From the NCBI RefSeq assembly GCF_003751605.1, contig NZ_RJVJ01000001.1, forward strand, positions 3,658,001-3,722,000: a DNA stretch of 64,000 nucleotides, given 5' to 3'. The notes below the pieces were generated by a model. That model had not been told where the DNA came from. It worked only from the letters and a program-made list of their open reading frames with translations, and searched no databases. The stretch is from Kitasatospora cineracea. GTDB taxonomy: Bacteria > Actinomycetota > Actinomycetes > Streptomycetales > Streptomycetaceae. Positions 7,871-16,126 of the stretch are shown here, piece by piece (the first letter of the stretch is position 1; each line of letters starts with the position of its first letter). The position numbers were made by a program, and so were the translations under genes.

Positions 7871-8583
7871 CCGCCGTCCCGGACCGGCCGGAGGACCCGC
7901 ACGCCGACCTCGGCGCGCACCTGCTCGGCGTGCTCGAACCCGACCGCGCGGCCCGGTTCGCCGAGCACCTCGCGCACTGCCCGCGCTGCACCGCCGAGGC
8001 CGCCGAACTCGCCCCCACCACCGCGCTGCTCGCCGAACTCGCCGCCGACGTGCACCTGCCGCAGGAGGACGGGCCGGAGCCGGTCGAGCGGCTGCTCGGC
8101 CGGGTGGCCGGCGAGCGGCGGCGGGCCCGGGTGCGGCGGCTGGTGCTGGCGGCCGTCGCGGCGGTCCTCGCGCTGGGCGGGCCCGCGATCACCTGGGCGG
8201 TCGTCGACACCGGCCAAGTGGCGTCCGCCGCACAGCAGTTCAGCGCCACCGATCCGGCCACCGGGGTGTCCGCCACGGTCGGCGTCGACCCCGCGCCCTG
8301 GGGCAGCCGGATCACCCTCGACCTGGGGCACGTCCCCGGCCCGCAGACCTGCGAGCTGGTGGCCGTGGGCGCAGACGGCACCCGGCAGACCGTCACCACC
8401 TGGACCGTCCCGCCGACCGGCTACGGCGCCACCACCGGGCTGCGCACCGCGGGCGGCAGCGGGCTGGCCCCGGCCGCCATCGCCCGCTTCGAGGTCCGCG
8501 CCGGGACGTCGGTGCTGGTCACCGTCCCGGTCCACCCCGTTGACCGGGCCGGTGCGGCGCACTTCGCGGCACACTTGGAGTGA
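7867..8583 (+). CDS. anti-sigma factor (zinc-binding ZAS type, membrane-anchored)
   Basis: A 238-residue single-pass membrane protein. The N-terminus has the zf-HC2/ZAS motif HLAHCPRC (HxxxCxxC) at about residues 34-41, preceded by LGAHLLGVLEP; a membrane segment VLAAVAAVLALGGPAITWAVV lies near residues 92-112, then an extracytoplasmic domain. It should sequester the preceding sigma factor. The ATG overlaps the sigma stop. The cysteines suggest redox or zinc sensitivity, which is inference. Confidence 0.88.
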   Translation: MTAVPDRPEDPHADLGAHLLGVLEPDRAARFAEHLAHCPRCTAEAAELAPTTALLAELAADVHLPQEDGPEPVERLLGRVAGERRRARVRRLVLAAVAAVLALGGPAITWAVVDTGQVASAAQQFSATDPATGVSATVGVDPAPWGSRITLDLGHVPGPQTCELVAVGADGTRQTVTTWTVPPTGYGATTGLRTAGGSGLAPAAIARFEVRAGTSVLVTVPVHPVDRAGAAHFAAHLE

Positions 8584-8636
8584 GGAGGCCACGCGGGCCC
8601 GGGAACTGCCCGCCGCGGGGCGCGTGGACAGCGGCC

Positions 8637-8849
8637 ATGAACCAGATCCCCCTGCTCTGCCCGCGCTGCGGCCGACCGCAGCGGATCGTCCACCAGGAAG
8701 ACCCGCACCACCCGGTGCGGGTGGTGCACACCGAGACCGGCCGCGAACCCTGCGACGAGCCCGCCGGCGAGGTGGTCGGCGAGGACGACGGCGAGGTGGT
8801 CGGCGAACCGCCGACCGACCCCGAGCGCAGCGGTCTCAACCGCTGCTGA
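8637..8849 (+). CDS. small zinc-ribbon-like protein
   Basis: A 70-residue hypothetical protein starting MNQIPLLCPRCGRPQ. A CPRC pair, later histidines and a C-terminal Cys could bind zinc; two acidic GEVVGED/DGEVVGE repeats follow. An alternative GTG at 8580 overlaps the anti-sigma stop but adds an unnatural N-terminus. I do not recognise a function. Confidence 0.5.
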   Translation: MNQIPLLCPRCGRPQRIVHQEDPHHPVRVVHTETGREPCDEPAGEVVGEDDGEVVGEPPTDPERSGLNRC

Positions 8850-8952
8850 CCCCGCCCCCGCCTGGCCGCCCCGGCCCGCCCGTCGCACCCTGGAAGGGGC
8901 CGGACCGGCCCGACGACCCGAACACCCCGCACCCACCCGGGAGGTGGCGGCC

Positions 8953-9240
8953 ATGATGAGGACCCTGGTCGGATGGCACATCGAGATGGAGTTCGAGGAG
9001 GACGGCGACCGGACCAAGGCGGCCGCGCTGGTCCGCCTCGCCGACGGCAGCGAACTGCGCGGCCACGGCTACTCCACCCGGCACCACGACGACAGCCCGC
9101 AGCTGCGGGTCGGCGAGGAGGTCGCCGGGGCCCGCGCGCTCAACGACCTCGCCATGCAACTGCTCACCAAGGCCCACGAGGAGGTCGCCCGGCCCACCGC
9201 CGACCCGACCGCCCCGCTGATGTGGCGCGACGTGACCTGA
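8953..9240 (+). CDS. DUF1876 domain protein
   Basis: A 95-residue protein matching the DUF1876 pattern (HIEMEFEEDGDRTKAAALVRLADGSELRGHGYSTRHHDD and a helical C-terminus). These small actinobacterial proteins are conserved but uncharacterised. ATG 8953 is preceded by GGGAGGTGG. A second ATG follows directly. Confidence 0.82.
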   Translation: MMRTLVGWHIEMEFEEDGDRTKAAALVRLADGSELRGHGYSTRHHDDSPQLRVGEEVAGARALNDLAMQLLTKAHEEVARPTADPTAPLMWRDVT

Positions 9241-9274
9241 CCCGACCCGACCTGACCCGACCTGACCCGACCGC
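9234..9274. repeat. GACCTGACCC tandem repeats
   Basis: Four imperfect copies of a ten-base GACC(T/C)GACCC unit span the end of the DUF1876 gene and the short gap to the convergent reductase gene. Confidence 0.6.
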
Positions 9275-9282
9275 GCCCCCGG

Positions 9283-10488
9283 TCAGAGTTCGTCGAGCGG
9301 CACCGCCGGATCGGCCAGCCGCTCCGGGTCCACGGCCCGCCCGGAGCGGACCAGTTCGCGGATCGGGTCGGTGACGTCCCAGACGTTGACGTTCATCCCG
9401 GCCAGCACCTTCCCGCCGGACAGCCAGAACGCGATGAACTCCCGCCCGGCGACGTCGCCCCGGAACACCACCCGGTCGTAGCCGCCCGGCTCCGCGTAGC
9501 CGGTGTACTCCATGCCCAGGTCGTACTGGTCGGTGAAGAAGTACGGGACGCGGTCGTACACGGCCGCCTTGCCGAGCATCGAAGCGGCCGCCACCGCGGG
9601 CTGGTTGAGCGCGTTCGCCCAGTGCTCCACCCGGATCGGCCTGCCGAACAGCGGGTGGAAGGCGTTCGCCACGTCGCCCGCCGCGAACACGTCGGGGTGC
9701 GAGGTGGCCAGGTGCTGGTCGGTGCGCACCCCGTTGTCGACGGTCAGGCCCGCGTTCTCGGCCAGCGCCGTGTTCGGGGAGATGCCGACGCCGACCAGCA
9801 GCACGTCCGCCGGGACGGTGCTGCCGTCGCCCAGCCGCACCCCGTCCGCCCGCAGCTCCTCGACCTTTGCGCCGAACCGCAGGTCGACGCCGTGCGCCCG
9901 GTGCAGGTCGGCGAAGACCTGCGCGGCCTCCCGGCCCAGCACCCGCAGCAGCGGCAGCTCGGCCGCCTCCAGCACCGTCACCTCCGCCCCGGCGGTGCGG
10001 GCCGCCGCGGCCGCCTCCAGCCCGATCCAGCCCGCGCCGACCACCACCACCCGGGCGCCGGGCCGGAACGCGGCCCGCAACTGCTCGCTGTCGCCGACCC
10101 GGCGCAGCGTCCGCACGAAGTCCCCGTCCCCGCCCGGCACCGGCAGCCGGCGCGGCGCCGAACCGGTGGCCAGCAGCAGCTTCGAGAACGGCAGCCGCTC
10201 CCCGCCCTCCAGCGTCACGGTGTGCCCGGCCGGGTCGATCGCGGTGGCCGCGGTGCCCAGCCGCAGCACCACCTCGTGCTGCTCGTACCAGTCGGCGGGG
10301 TGGACGTAGATCTTCTCCTTCTCGTCCTTGCCGAGCAGGTACCCCTTGGACAGCGGCGGCCGCTCGTACGGCCGCTCGGCCTCGTCGCCGACCAGGGTGA
10401 CCGGCCCCCGGTAGCCCTCGGCGCGCAGCGCCTCGGCGGCCTTCGCCCCGGCCAGGCTCGCCCCGACGATCACGATCCCGGTGTCCAT
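9283..10488 (-). CDS. FAD-dependent ferredoxin-type reductase
   Basis: A 401-residue pyridine-nucleotide disulfide-like oxidoreductase of the ferredoxin/rubredoxin reductase group. Seen: IVIVGASLAGAKAAEALR (FAD GxGxxG variant), RPYERPPLSKGYL, LLLATGSAPRRL, the NAD motif VVVVGAGWIGLEAA, and VFAAGDVAN. A C-terminal reductase domain follows. It passes electrons from NAD(P)H to a ferredoxin or P450, none of which is adjacent. ATG 10488 has a GAAGGA site upstream; the frame continuing to 10551 is not needed. Confidence 0.9.
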   Translation of the reverse strand: MDTGIVIVGASLAGAKAAEALRAEGYRGPVTLVGDEAERPYERPPLSKGYLLGKDEKEKIYVHPADWYEQHEVVLRLGTAATAIDPAGHTVTLEGGERLPFSKLLLATGSAPRRLPVPGGDGDFVRTLRRVGDSEQLRAAFRPGARVVVVGAGWIGLEAAAAARTAGAEVTVLEAAELPLLRVLGREAAQVFADLHRAHGVDLRFGAKVEELRADGVRLGDGSTVPADVLLVGVGISPNTALAENAGLTVDNGVRTDQHLATSHPDVFAAGDVANAFHPLFGRPIRVEHWANALNQPAVAAASMLGKAAVYDRVPYFFTDQYDLGMEYTGYAEPGGYDRVVFRGDVAGREFIAFWLSGGKVLAGMNVNVWDVTDPIRELVRSGRAVDPERLADPAVPLDEL

Positions 10489-10698
10489 GCCCCACGTCCT
10501 TCCACAGCGGCGTTCCCTTGTAGCCGTCCTGCCCGACCTTGGCACCGCCACACGCCCGACCGGGGGACCCGCGCCGGTCGGCGCCCCGCCGCCACCGGGA
10601 TTCGCCCGCGAGGCGGACCACGCTCCGGCGGGGGCGCGGACCTAGGCTGGGGCGGGTCCGGCCGGCCGGCCGGCGGAGCGGCGAAGGGAGCCCGCGGG

Positions 10699-11484
10699 AT
10701 GGTGGAGCGAACGGCCACGGTGCGCTGCGTGCCCGCGGTGCCGTGCTGGGTCGGCCTGACAGCACGTGACCTGCCGACCGCCCAGGGCTTCTACGGGCCG
10801 CTGCTGGGCTGGGAGTTCGTCCCCGGACCGGACCGCTGGGGCCCGTACCTGCGCGCGGTGGTCGACGGCGTCGAGGTGGCCGGGCTGAGCGAGCTCGGCA
10901 CCGACTGGGAGCGCCCGGTCGCCTGGACCACCTACTTCGGCATCGAGAGCGCCGACCGGGCCGCCGACGGCGTCCGCGAGCGCGGCGGCACCCTCGCCGT
11001 CGGCCCGCTCTCCTTCGACGCGGGCCGGGTCGCGCTGGCCGCCGACCCGTTCGGCGCGACCTTCGGCATCTGGGAGGGCGAACCCGCCGACGCCCGCCCC
11101 GGCGACGCCCCCTGGACCGCCGAGCCCGGCGCCCCCGCCTGGATCGAACTGCGCACCGCCGACCCGTTCGCCGCCGCGCTCTTCTACGGCGAGGTGTTCC
11201 GCTGGGACGACCGCGACCCGGGGCGGTTCGAGGTCCGCTACGAGCACGAGCGGGTGGTGCTGCGCTCCGAGGACCGCAGCGTCGCCGCGCTGCGCGCCGC
11301 CAAGGACCTCGCCCCGCACTGGGAGGTCTTCTTCTCCGTCCCCGACACCGACGCCGCCGCCCGCCGCGCCACCGCCCTCGGCGGCCGCGTCCTGGACGGC
11401 CCGGCCGACTCCCCGTACGGCCGGGTGGCCCGGCTCGCGGACGCGGAGGGCGGCCACTTCTCGGTGCTCGGGCCCGCCGGCTGA
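10699..11484 (+). CDS. two-domain VOC (glyoxalase/bleomycin resistance fold) protein
   Basis: A 261-residue protein with two VOC modules: CWVGLTARDLPTAQGFYGPLLGWEF at the N-terminus and PAWIELRTADPFAAALFYGEVFRWDD about halfway. Such paired-module proteins in streptomycetes often serve as antibiotic-binding or hydroxylase-like accessory proteins; the ligand here is unknown. Start ATG 10699 follows a GAAGGGAG ribosome site. It is divergent from the reductase, and TAGGCT at about 10643 is a plausible minus-10. Confidence 0.87.
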   Translation: MVERTATVRCVPAVPCWVGLTARDLPTAQGFYGPLLGWEFVPGPDRWGPYLRAVVDGVEVAGLSELGTDWERPVAWTTYFGIESADRAADGVRERGGTLAVGPLSFDAGRVALAADPFGATFGIWEGEPADARPGDAPWTAEPGAPAWIELRTADPFAAALFYGEVFRWDDRDPGRFEVRYEHERVVLRSEDRSVAALRAAKDLAPHWEVFFSVPDTDAAARRATALGGRVLDGPADSPYGRVARLADAEGGHFSVLGPAG

Positions 11485-11533
11485 ACGGCCCGGAACGGGA
11501 ATTTCCCAGCAAAGAGTCTGAAAAGAATACGTT

Positions 11534-11561
11534 ATGACGGCAGGTAAGGTTCCGGTACGAT
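11534..11561 (+). promoter_or_regulatory. vegetative-like promoter of the wall protein gene
   Basis: ATGACG (four of six to consensus -35), 16 bases, TACGAT (-10) in a locally AT-rich stretch after the VOC gene; the start would be about 70 bases upstream of the TTG codon at 11637. Confidence 0.45.
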
Positions 11562-11636
11562 CCCTTGCGTCCGCCGCCGTGTGACCGCTTCACCACGGCG
11601 GCGGCTCCCGCGCGTACCACCTTTCCTGGGGGAGTT

Positions 11637-12890
11637 TTGAGCATCCGTCGGTCGATAGCCGCTGCCGTTTTCGTCGCGGCCGTCTCCGCGCCCACCGTCT
11701 TCGGCACCGTGCAGGCCATGGCCGAGACCATCCCGACCGGCCAGTCCACCCCGGACGCCGCCGTGCCGGACACCGAGCCCGCCCCCGCTGCTCCGGCTGC
11801 GCCTGCCGCCCCCGCTGCCCCGGCTGCGCCTGCCGAGCCCGCTGCTCCGGCTGCGCCTGCCGAGCCCGCTGCCCCGGTCACGCCTGCCGAGCCCGCTGCC
11901 CCGGTCACACCTGCCGAGCCGGAGACCCCCTCTGCGCCGGAGACCCCCGCCACGCCGGTGCTGGACGAGGCCGCGCTGCGGGCCCGGCTGGCCGCGGCCC
12001 TCGCGGAGCCGGGCCACTACGACCACTACTACAAGGCGGTGAAGAAGGCGGAGGCCGGTACCGCCGAGCAGATCCAGCACTTCCTCGACGTCGAGTTGAC
12101 CACGGTCGTCCGGGACGACAACAACGTCAAGGCCGCCCAGATCATGAGCGCGGCCGGACCGGATACCCCGATCTGGGAGGCGGCCCAGAAGGCGTTCGAC
12201 GACGGCAGCCCGGAGGCGATCGAGCACTTCCTGCACGTCACCGTCCCGGACCTGACCAACTCCGACAACCGGGTCAAGCTCTCCCAGTTCATCGCGGACC
12301 CGCTCATCAGCGCCGGGCTGCGCGCCGAGGCGCTCGCCGTGCTGGAGCGGGGCGATTCCGCGGAGATCGCCGCCTACCTGGGCAAGTCGCACGGGCTGAT
12401 GATGGACGATTACCGGATCCAGACCCTCCGCTCGATGTCGTTCGGCCCGGAGGTGCGGAAGGCCGCCAACGCGGCACTGGACGCGGACTTCATCGAGTCG
12501 GTGAACGGCGACCGCACCGGCACGGCGCTGCGCGCCTTCCTGTCCAAGGGCCTCGCCGAGGCCCAGGCCCGGGACCGGGCGGCGGCCGAGCAGGCCGAGC
12601 AGGCCGAGCAGGGCGGGAAGGGCGCTGAGCAGGGCACCGAGCAGCCGTCGAAGGACGGCAGCGGCGTCACCCAGGCCGGTCTGACCGCGACCACCGGGTC
12701 CACCACGACCACGACCGCGACCACCGGGTCCACCACCGCGACGGGCACCGGTACCGGCGCCACTGCCGCCCAGCTGGCCTCCACCGGCACGGACGCCCCG
12801 GTGCGCTCGCTGACGGTCGGCGGCGCCGCCGCGATCGCGCTCGGCGCGGGCGCCCTGGTGGTCGCCCGCCGCCGCTCCCGGGAGTCCTGA
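11637..12890 (+). CDS. LAxTG-anchored ALF-repeat cell-surface protein
   Basis: A 417-residue exported wall protein. A signal peptide (SIRRSIAAAVFVAAVSAPTVFG, cut near AMA-E) is followed by an Ala/Pro/Glu-rich linker with APAAP and PAEP repeats, then about four ALF-type helical repeats (for example EQIQHFLDVEL, EAIEHFLHVTV, EIAAYLGKSH), a Thr/Gly-rich stalk and a sorting signal LASTG at about residue 380, hydrophobic segment and RRRSRES tail. Sortase E-type LAxTG anchoring is expected. TTG at 11637 lies only two bases from GGGGGAG, so the exact start is uncertain. Function of ALF proteins is unknown. Confidence 0.8.
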   Translation: MSIRRSIAAAVFVAAVSAPTVFGTVQAMAETIPTGQSTPDAAVPDTEPAPAAPAAPAAPAAPAAPAEPAAPAAPAEPAAPVTPAEPAAPVTPAEPETPSAPETPATPVLDEAALRARLAAALAEPGHYDHYYKAVKKAEAGTAEQIQHFLDVELTTVVRDDNNVKAAQIMSAAGPDTPIWEAAQKAFDDGSPEAIEHFLHVTVPDLTNSDNRVKLSQFIADPLISAGLRAEALAVLERGDSAEIAAYLGKSHGLMMDDYRIQTLRSMSFGPEVRKAANAALDADFIESVNGDRTGTALRAFLSKGLAEAQARDRAAAEQAEQAEQGGKGAEQGTEQPSKDGSGVTQAGLTATTGSTTTTTATTGSTTATGTGTGATAAQLASTGTDAPVRSLTVGGAAAIALGAGALVVARRRSRES

Positions 12891-12915
12891 CCGCCCGCCG
12901 GAACCCCGGACGGTA

Positions 12916-12949
12916 CGACGGCCGCGCGGCACCCGCCGCGCGGCCGTCG
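12916..12949. terminator. bidirectional terminator hairpin
   Basis: A perfect 14-bp stem (CGACGGCCGCGCGG and complement) with a 6-base loop lies between the convergent stops at 12890 and 12956. Confidence 0.75.
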
Positions 12950-12955
12950 CGCGTC

Positions 12956-13699
12956 TCAGGGGGTGAGCGTCGGCAGGAAGAGCCGGTGCATGGCCTCCGG
13001 CAGGTCGTCGGGGCGGGTGACCGGGCGGTGGAAGTCGAAGCGGGCGTCCAGGGTGCCGGTGTCGCCGAGCAGGCGGATCCGCAGGCCGTGGCGGTCCAGG
13101 GCGACGGGGCGGACTTCGTGCAGGCGGCCCGGCGGGCCGTCGGGGCGTCCGGCCAGGGCGCCGGCGCCGAGCAGCAGGAGCCGGTCGGCGTGGGCGGCGG
13201 CCAGGTGCTGGAGGAGCCCGGCCTCCTCGGCGGCCACCGGGTCGGGGGCCGCGGTGGTGAGCGCGTCCGGGTCGAGGCAGCACTCGGAGCCCCAGAGGTC
13301 GTCCAGGGCCAGGTGGTCGGGTGCCAGCCGGAGCAGCACGCCGTCGCGGTGCGGGAACAGTGCGGTGGCGCTCTCGCCGGGGGAGCGGGTGAGCAGGCCC
13401 TGGACCCCGAGGCGGCCGCGGACGCGGTGCGGGACGGCGACGGGGGCGACGTCCACGCAGTCGAGTTCGGCGGTGAGCGGGCCGCGGGCCAGCGCGGTGA
13501 TCCGGTGCAGGGCGGACTCGCGGCCGACCAGGACCGCCACCGAGCCGTCCGGCCGCAGCGCGCAGGCGACCTGCGGGGGCAGACCGGGGCGGGCGGTGAG
13601 GTCGGCGCCGCGGACGTCCAGCACCGCCGAGGAGGCGAACTCCAGCAGGGTGCGGGCGCGTTCGGCGGGGGAGGGGCGGCGGGCGGGCTGGGGCAGCAC
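12956..13699 (-). CDS. iron-regulated DUF2470-type protein
   Basis: A 247-residue protein with the layout of DUF2470 proteins (related to the C-terminal domain of HugZ-type haem-degrading proteins): PSPAERARTLLEFASSAVLDVRG at the N-terminus and a C-terminal region DARFDFHRPVTRPDDLPEAMHRLF. GTG at 13699 is chosen because GGAGG lies seven bases before it; the longer frame would begin inside the iron box at 13719-13737, which controls this gene. A role in haem or siderophore-iron use is inferred from that box and the family relation. Confidence 0.75.
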   Translation of the reverse strand: MLPQPARRPSPAERARTLLEFASSAVLDVRGADLTARPGLPPQVACALRPDGSVAVLVGRESALHRITALARGPLTAELDCVDVAPVAVPHRVRGRLGVQGLLTRSPGESATALFPHRDGVLLRLAPDHLALDDLWGSECCLDPDALTTAAPDPVAAEEAGLLQHLAAAHADRLLLLGAGALAGRPDGPPGRLHEVRPVALDRHGLRIRLLGDTGTLDARFDFHRPVTRPDDLPEAMHRLFLPTLTP

Positions 13700-13718
13700 G
13701 AGGAAGCCTCCTTGTGAT

Positions 13719-13737
13719 TTAGGTAAGGCTAACCTAA
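13719..13737 (-). promoter_or_regulatory. iron box (DmdR1/IdeR-type operator)
   Basis: TTAGGTAAGGCTAACCTAA fits the 19-bp actinobacterial iron box TTAGGTTAGGCTAACCTAA with one change. It lies 20 bp upstream of the GTG at 13699, so iron-loaded DmdR should repress the DUF2470 gene. Confidence 0.9.
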
Positions 13738-13774
13738 TCAATGGGAGGGTTGGCAGTCCAGCGCGGGGGCGCCC

Positions 13775-14401
13775 TCAGTCCCCGGTCCGCCCGGCCGGCG
13801 CGCCCAGCATCCGCAGCACCAGCTGCCCGTACCGGCGCCCCAGCTCCTCCGGGGACTCGCTGCTGCGCTCGGTGTACCAGCGCGAGACGTCGATGCCGAG
13901 CGAGGTGACCGCACGGGCCGCGGTGCGCTGGTCCGGGACGCGGAACAGGCCCTGCGCCACCCCGTCCGCGATGATCCGCAGCACCGTCTCCTCGATCCGG
14001 ATCCGCAGCTCGGCGACGGCCGCGAAGTCCTCCTCCGGCAGCGCGTGCAGCTCGTGGTTGACGATCCGGCCGACGGTGTGGCCGCGGGCGTGCCAGACGG
14101 TGAAGGACTCGGCCAGCGCCCGCATCCGCTCCACCGGGTCGGACCCGGCGGCCTCGGCCCGCTCCACCAGCTCCAGGGTGGCCCGGTGGCCGGTGCGGGA
14201 GATCTCGGCGAGCAGCGCGGCCTTGGACGGGTAGTGGATGTACAGCGCGGCCGGGCTCATCCCGGCGGCGGTGGCGATGTCCCGGGTGGTGGTGGCGTGG
14301 TAGCCGCGGCGGGCGAAGGAGTCCACGGCGGCCAGCAGCAGCCGCCGGGCGGCCTCGGTGCGCTCCCCGGGCCAGAGCGCGGCGGTCGCTGGGTCGGTCA
14401 T
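13775..14401 (-). CDS. TetR-family transcriptional regulator
   Basis: A 208-residue TetR protein. The N-terminal HTH is LLLAAVDSFARRGYHATTTRDIATAAGMSPAALYIHYPSKAALL; the rest is a helical ligand domain. It is divergent from an SDR gene, and a palindrome CTAAGCAAGCGCTTAG sits between them. The identical site lies before the kinase-ACAD operon 5 kb away, so this protein probably controls both. The regulon suggests an acyl-CoA ligand. Confidence 0.92.
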   Translation of the reverse strand: MTDPATAALWPGERTEAARRLLLAAVDSFARRGYHATTTRDIATAAGMSPAALYIHYPSKAALLAEISRTGHRATLELVERAEAAGSDPVERMRALAESFTVWHARGHTVGRIVNHELHALPEEDFAAVAELRIRIEETVLRIIADGVAQGLFRVPDQRTAARAVTSLGIDVSRWYTERSSESPEELGRRYGQLVLRMLGAPAGRTGD

Positions 14402-14449
14402 GGGGTCAATCCTCCCAGACGGTTCGGCGCGGCCCGGCGGGCCGGGCTG

Positions 14450-14478
14450 TTGACAGTGTCGCCCGCCGCAAAGATGCT
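14450..14478 (+). promoter_or_regulatory. promoter of the SDR-SDR-reductase operon
   Basis: TTGACA, 17 bases, GATGCT. The -10 overlaps the TetR operator that begins at 14477. The same TTGACA-N17-GATNCT-operator arrangement occurs at 19467-19422 on the minus strand. Confidence 0.7.
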
Positions 14479-14495
14479 AAGCAAGCGCTTAGTCA
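14477..14495. promoter_or_regulatory. TetR operator, copy 1
   Basis: CTAAGCAAGCGCTTAGTCA, whose first 16 bases are a palindrome (CTAAGC/GCTTAG around AAGC). Identical over 19 bases to the reverse complement of 19422-19440. Binding here would block the -10 of the plus-strand promoter. Confidence 0.85.
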
Positions 14496-14525
14496 CATCC
14501 GCTCCGAGAGGTACGAGGTACGACG

Positions 14526-15281
14526 ATGGCAGTGTCGTTCGAGGGCAAGGTGGCCGTGGTCACCGGCGCGAGCCGGGGCATCGGGTTCGGCATCGCCCGG
14601 GAACTGGTCCGGCGCGGGGCGAAGGTCTGCCTCACCGCCCGCACCGAGGAGACCCTGGACGAGGCCGTCCAGGCGCTCGGCGGGCCCGGCCACGCGATCG
14701 CCGTCGCCGGGAAGTCCGACGACGCCGCGCACCAGGAGGAGGCCGTCGCCACCGTCCTGGAGACCTACGGCCGCCTCGACCTGCTGGTCAACAACACCGG
14801 CATCAACCCCGTCCACGGCCCCGTCCTGGACACCGACCCGGGCGTCGCGGCCAAGATCCTCGCCGTCAACGTGCTCGCCCCGCTGGCCTGGACCCGCCGC
14901 GCCCACGCCGCCTGGATGGGCGAGCACGGCGGCGCGGTCGTCAACGTCGCCTCCATCGCGGGCCTGCGCGCCTCCACCGGCATCGGCATGTACGGCGTCT
15001 CCAAGGCCGCGCTGATCCGCCTCACCACCGAGCTCGCCGCCGAACTCGGCCCGGACGTCCGGGTCAACGCGGTCGCCCCCGCCGTGGTCAAGACCAAGTT
15101 CGCCGAGGCGCTCTACGCGGGCCGCGAGGAGAAGGTCGCCCGCGCCTACCCGCTCGGCCGGCTCGGCCTGCCCGAGGACGTGGCCGGCGCGGTCTGCTTC
15201 CTGCTCTCCGCGGACGCCGGCTGGATCACCGGCCAGACCCTGGTCATCGACGGCGGCGTCACCCTCGGCGCCGGCCTGTGA
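14526..15281 (+). CDS. short-chain dehydrogenase/reductase (FabG-like)
   Basis: A 251-residue classical SDR: TGASRGIGFGIA cofactor motif, NNTGIN (NNAG variant), catalytic Ser in NVASIAG and YGVSK (YxxxK), and a C-terminal ITGQTLVIDGG typical of FabG/BacC-like enzymes. It is the first gene of a three-gene operon controlled by the TetR operator just upstream. In this context, oxidation of a 3-hydroxyacyl or similar alcohol intermediate is likely. Confidence 0.9.
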   Translation: MAVSFEGKVAVVTGASRGIGFGIARELVRRGAKVCLTARTEETLDEAVQALGGPGHAIAVAGKSDDAAHQEEAVATVLETYGRLDLLVNNTGINPVHGPVLDTDPGVAAKILAVNVLAPLAWTRRAHAAWMGEHGGAVVNVASIAGLRASTGIGMYGVSKAALIRLTTELAAELGPDVRVNAVAPAVVKTKFAEALYAGREEKVARAYPLGRLGLPEDVAGAVCFLLSADAGWITGQTLVIDGGVTLGAGL

Positions 15282-16126
15282 CCGGGCCCGCAGGCCGAAC
15301 CGACCAGGGGCAGCCCGAACTCCCCGACGTCGAGCGGCAGTTCGCCGGGATCGGGGCCGTCGTCACCGGCGCCGGGCGCGGCATCGGCGCCGCCCTCGCC
15401 CGGGCCCTGGCCGCGGCCGGCGCCCGGGTGGTGGTCAACGACCTCGACGCCGGCGCGGCCCGCGCGGTGGCCGCCGAGATCGGCGGGCACGCCGCCGCCG
15501 GCGACGCCGCGAGCGAGGACGGCGTCGCCGCCCTGGTCGACGCCGCCCGGGCCCGGCTCGGCGCGATCGACCTGTACTGCGCCAACGCGGGCGTCGCCAC
15601 CACCGGCGGCCCCGACGCCACCCCCGAGGCGTGGGAACTGGCCTGGCAGGTCAACGTGCTCGGCCACGTCCGGGCCACCCGCCTGCTGCTGCCCGACTGG
15701 CTGGAGCGCGGCACCGGCCGCTTCCTGGCCACCGTCTCCGCCGCCGGACTGCTCACCATGCTCGGCTCCGCCCCGTACAGCGTCACCAAGCACGGCGCGC
15801 TGGCCTACGCCGAGTGGCTCGCCGCGACGTACCGGCACCGCGGCCTGCGGGTGCACGCGCTGTGCCCGCAGGGCGTGCGCACCCGGATGCTGGACGGCAC
15901 CGGCCCGCACGGGCAGGTGCTGCTCGCGCCCACCGCGATCGACCCCGCCGACGCCGCCGCCGCGGCCCTGCGCGGCATGGCCGCGGACGAGTTCCTGATC
16001 CTCCCGCACCCCGAGACCGCCGGGCAGTACGCGGCCCGCGCCACCACCCCCGACCGCTGGCTGCACGGAATGAACCGGCTCCAGCAGCAGATCGAGACCC
16101 TCCCCACCGCCCAGGAGACCCGATGA
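15278..16126 (+). CDS. short-chain dehydrogenase/reductase
   Basis: A 282-residue SDR beginning at a GTG that overlaps the preceding stop (GTGA), so it is translationally coupled. Seen: VVTGAGRGIGAALARALAAAG, CANAGVA (NNAG variant with Cys-Ala), VSAAGLL with the catalytic Ser and YSVTK (YxxxK). A C-terminal extension of about 40 residues ends the protein. Substrate unknown; part of the TetR-controlled catabolic operon. Confidence 0.88.
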   Translation: MTGPAGRTDQGQPELPDVERQFAGIGAVVTGAGRGIGAALARALAAAGARVVVNDLDAGAARAVAAEIGGHAAAGDAASEDGVAALVDAARARLGAIDLYCANAGVATTGGPDATPEAWELAWQVNVLGHVRATRLLLPDWLERGTGRFLATVSAAGLLTMLGSAPYSVTKHGALAYAEWLAATYRHRGLRVHALCPQGVRTRMLDGTGPHGQVLLAPTAIDPADAAAAALRGMAADEFLILPHPETAGQYAARATTPDRWLHGMNRLQQQIETLPTAQETR

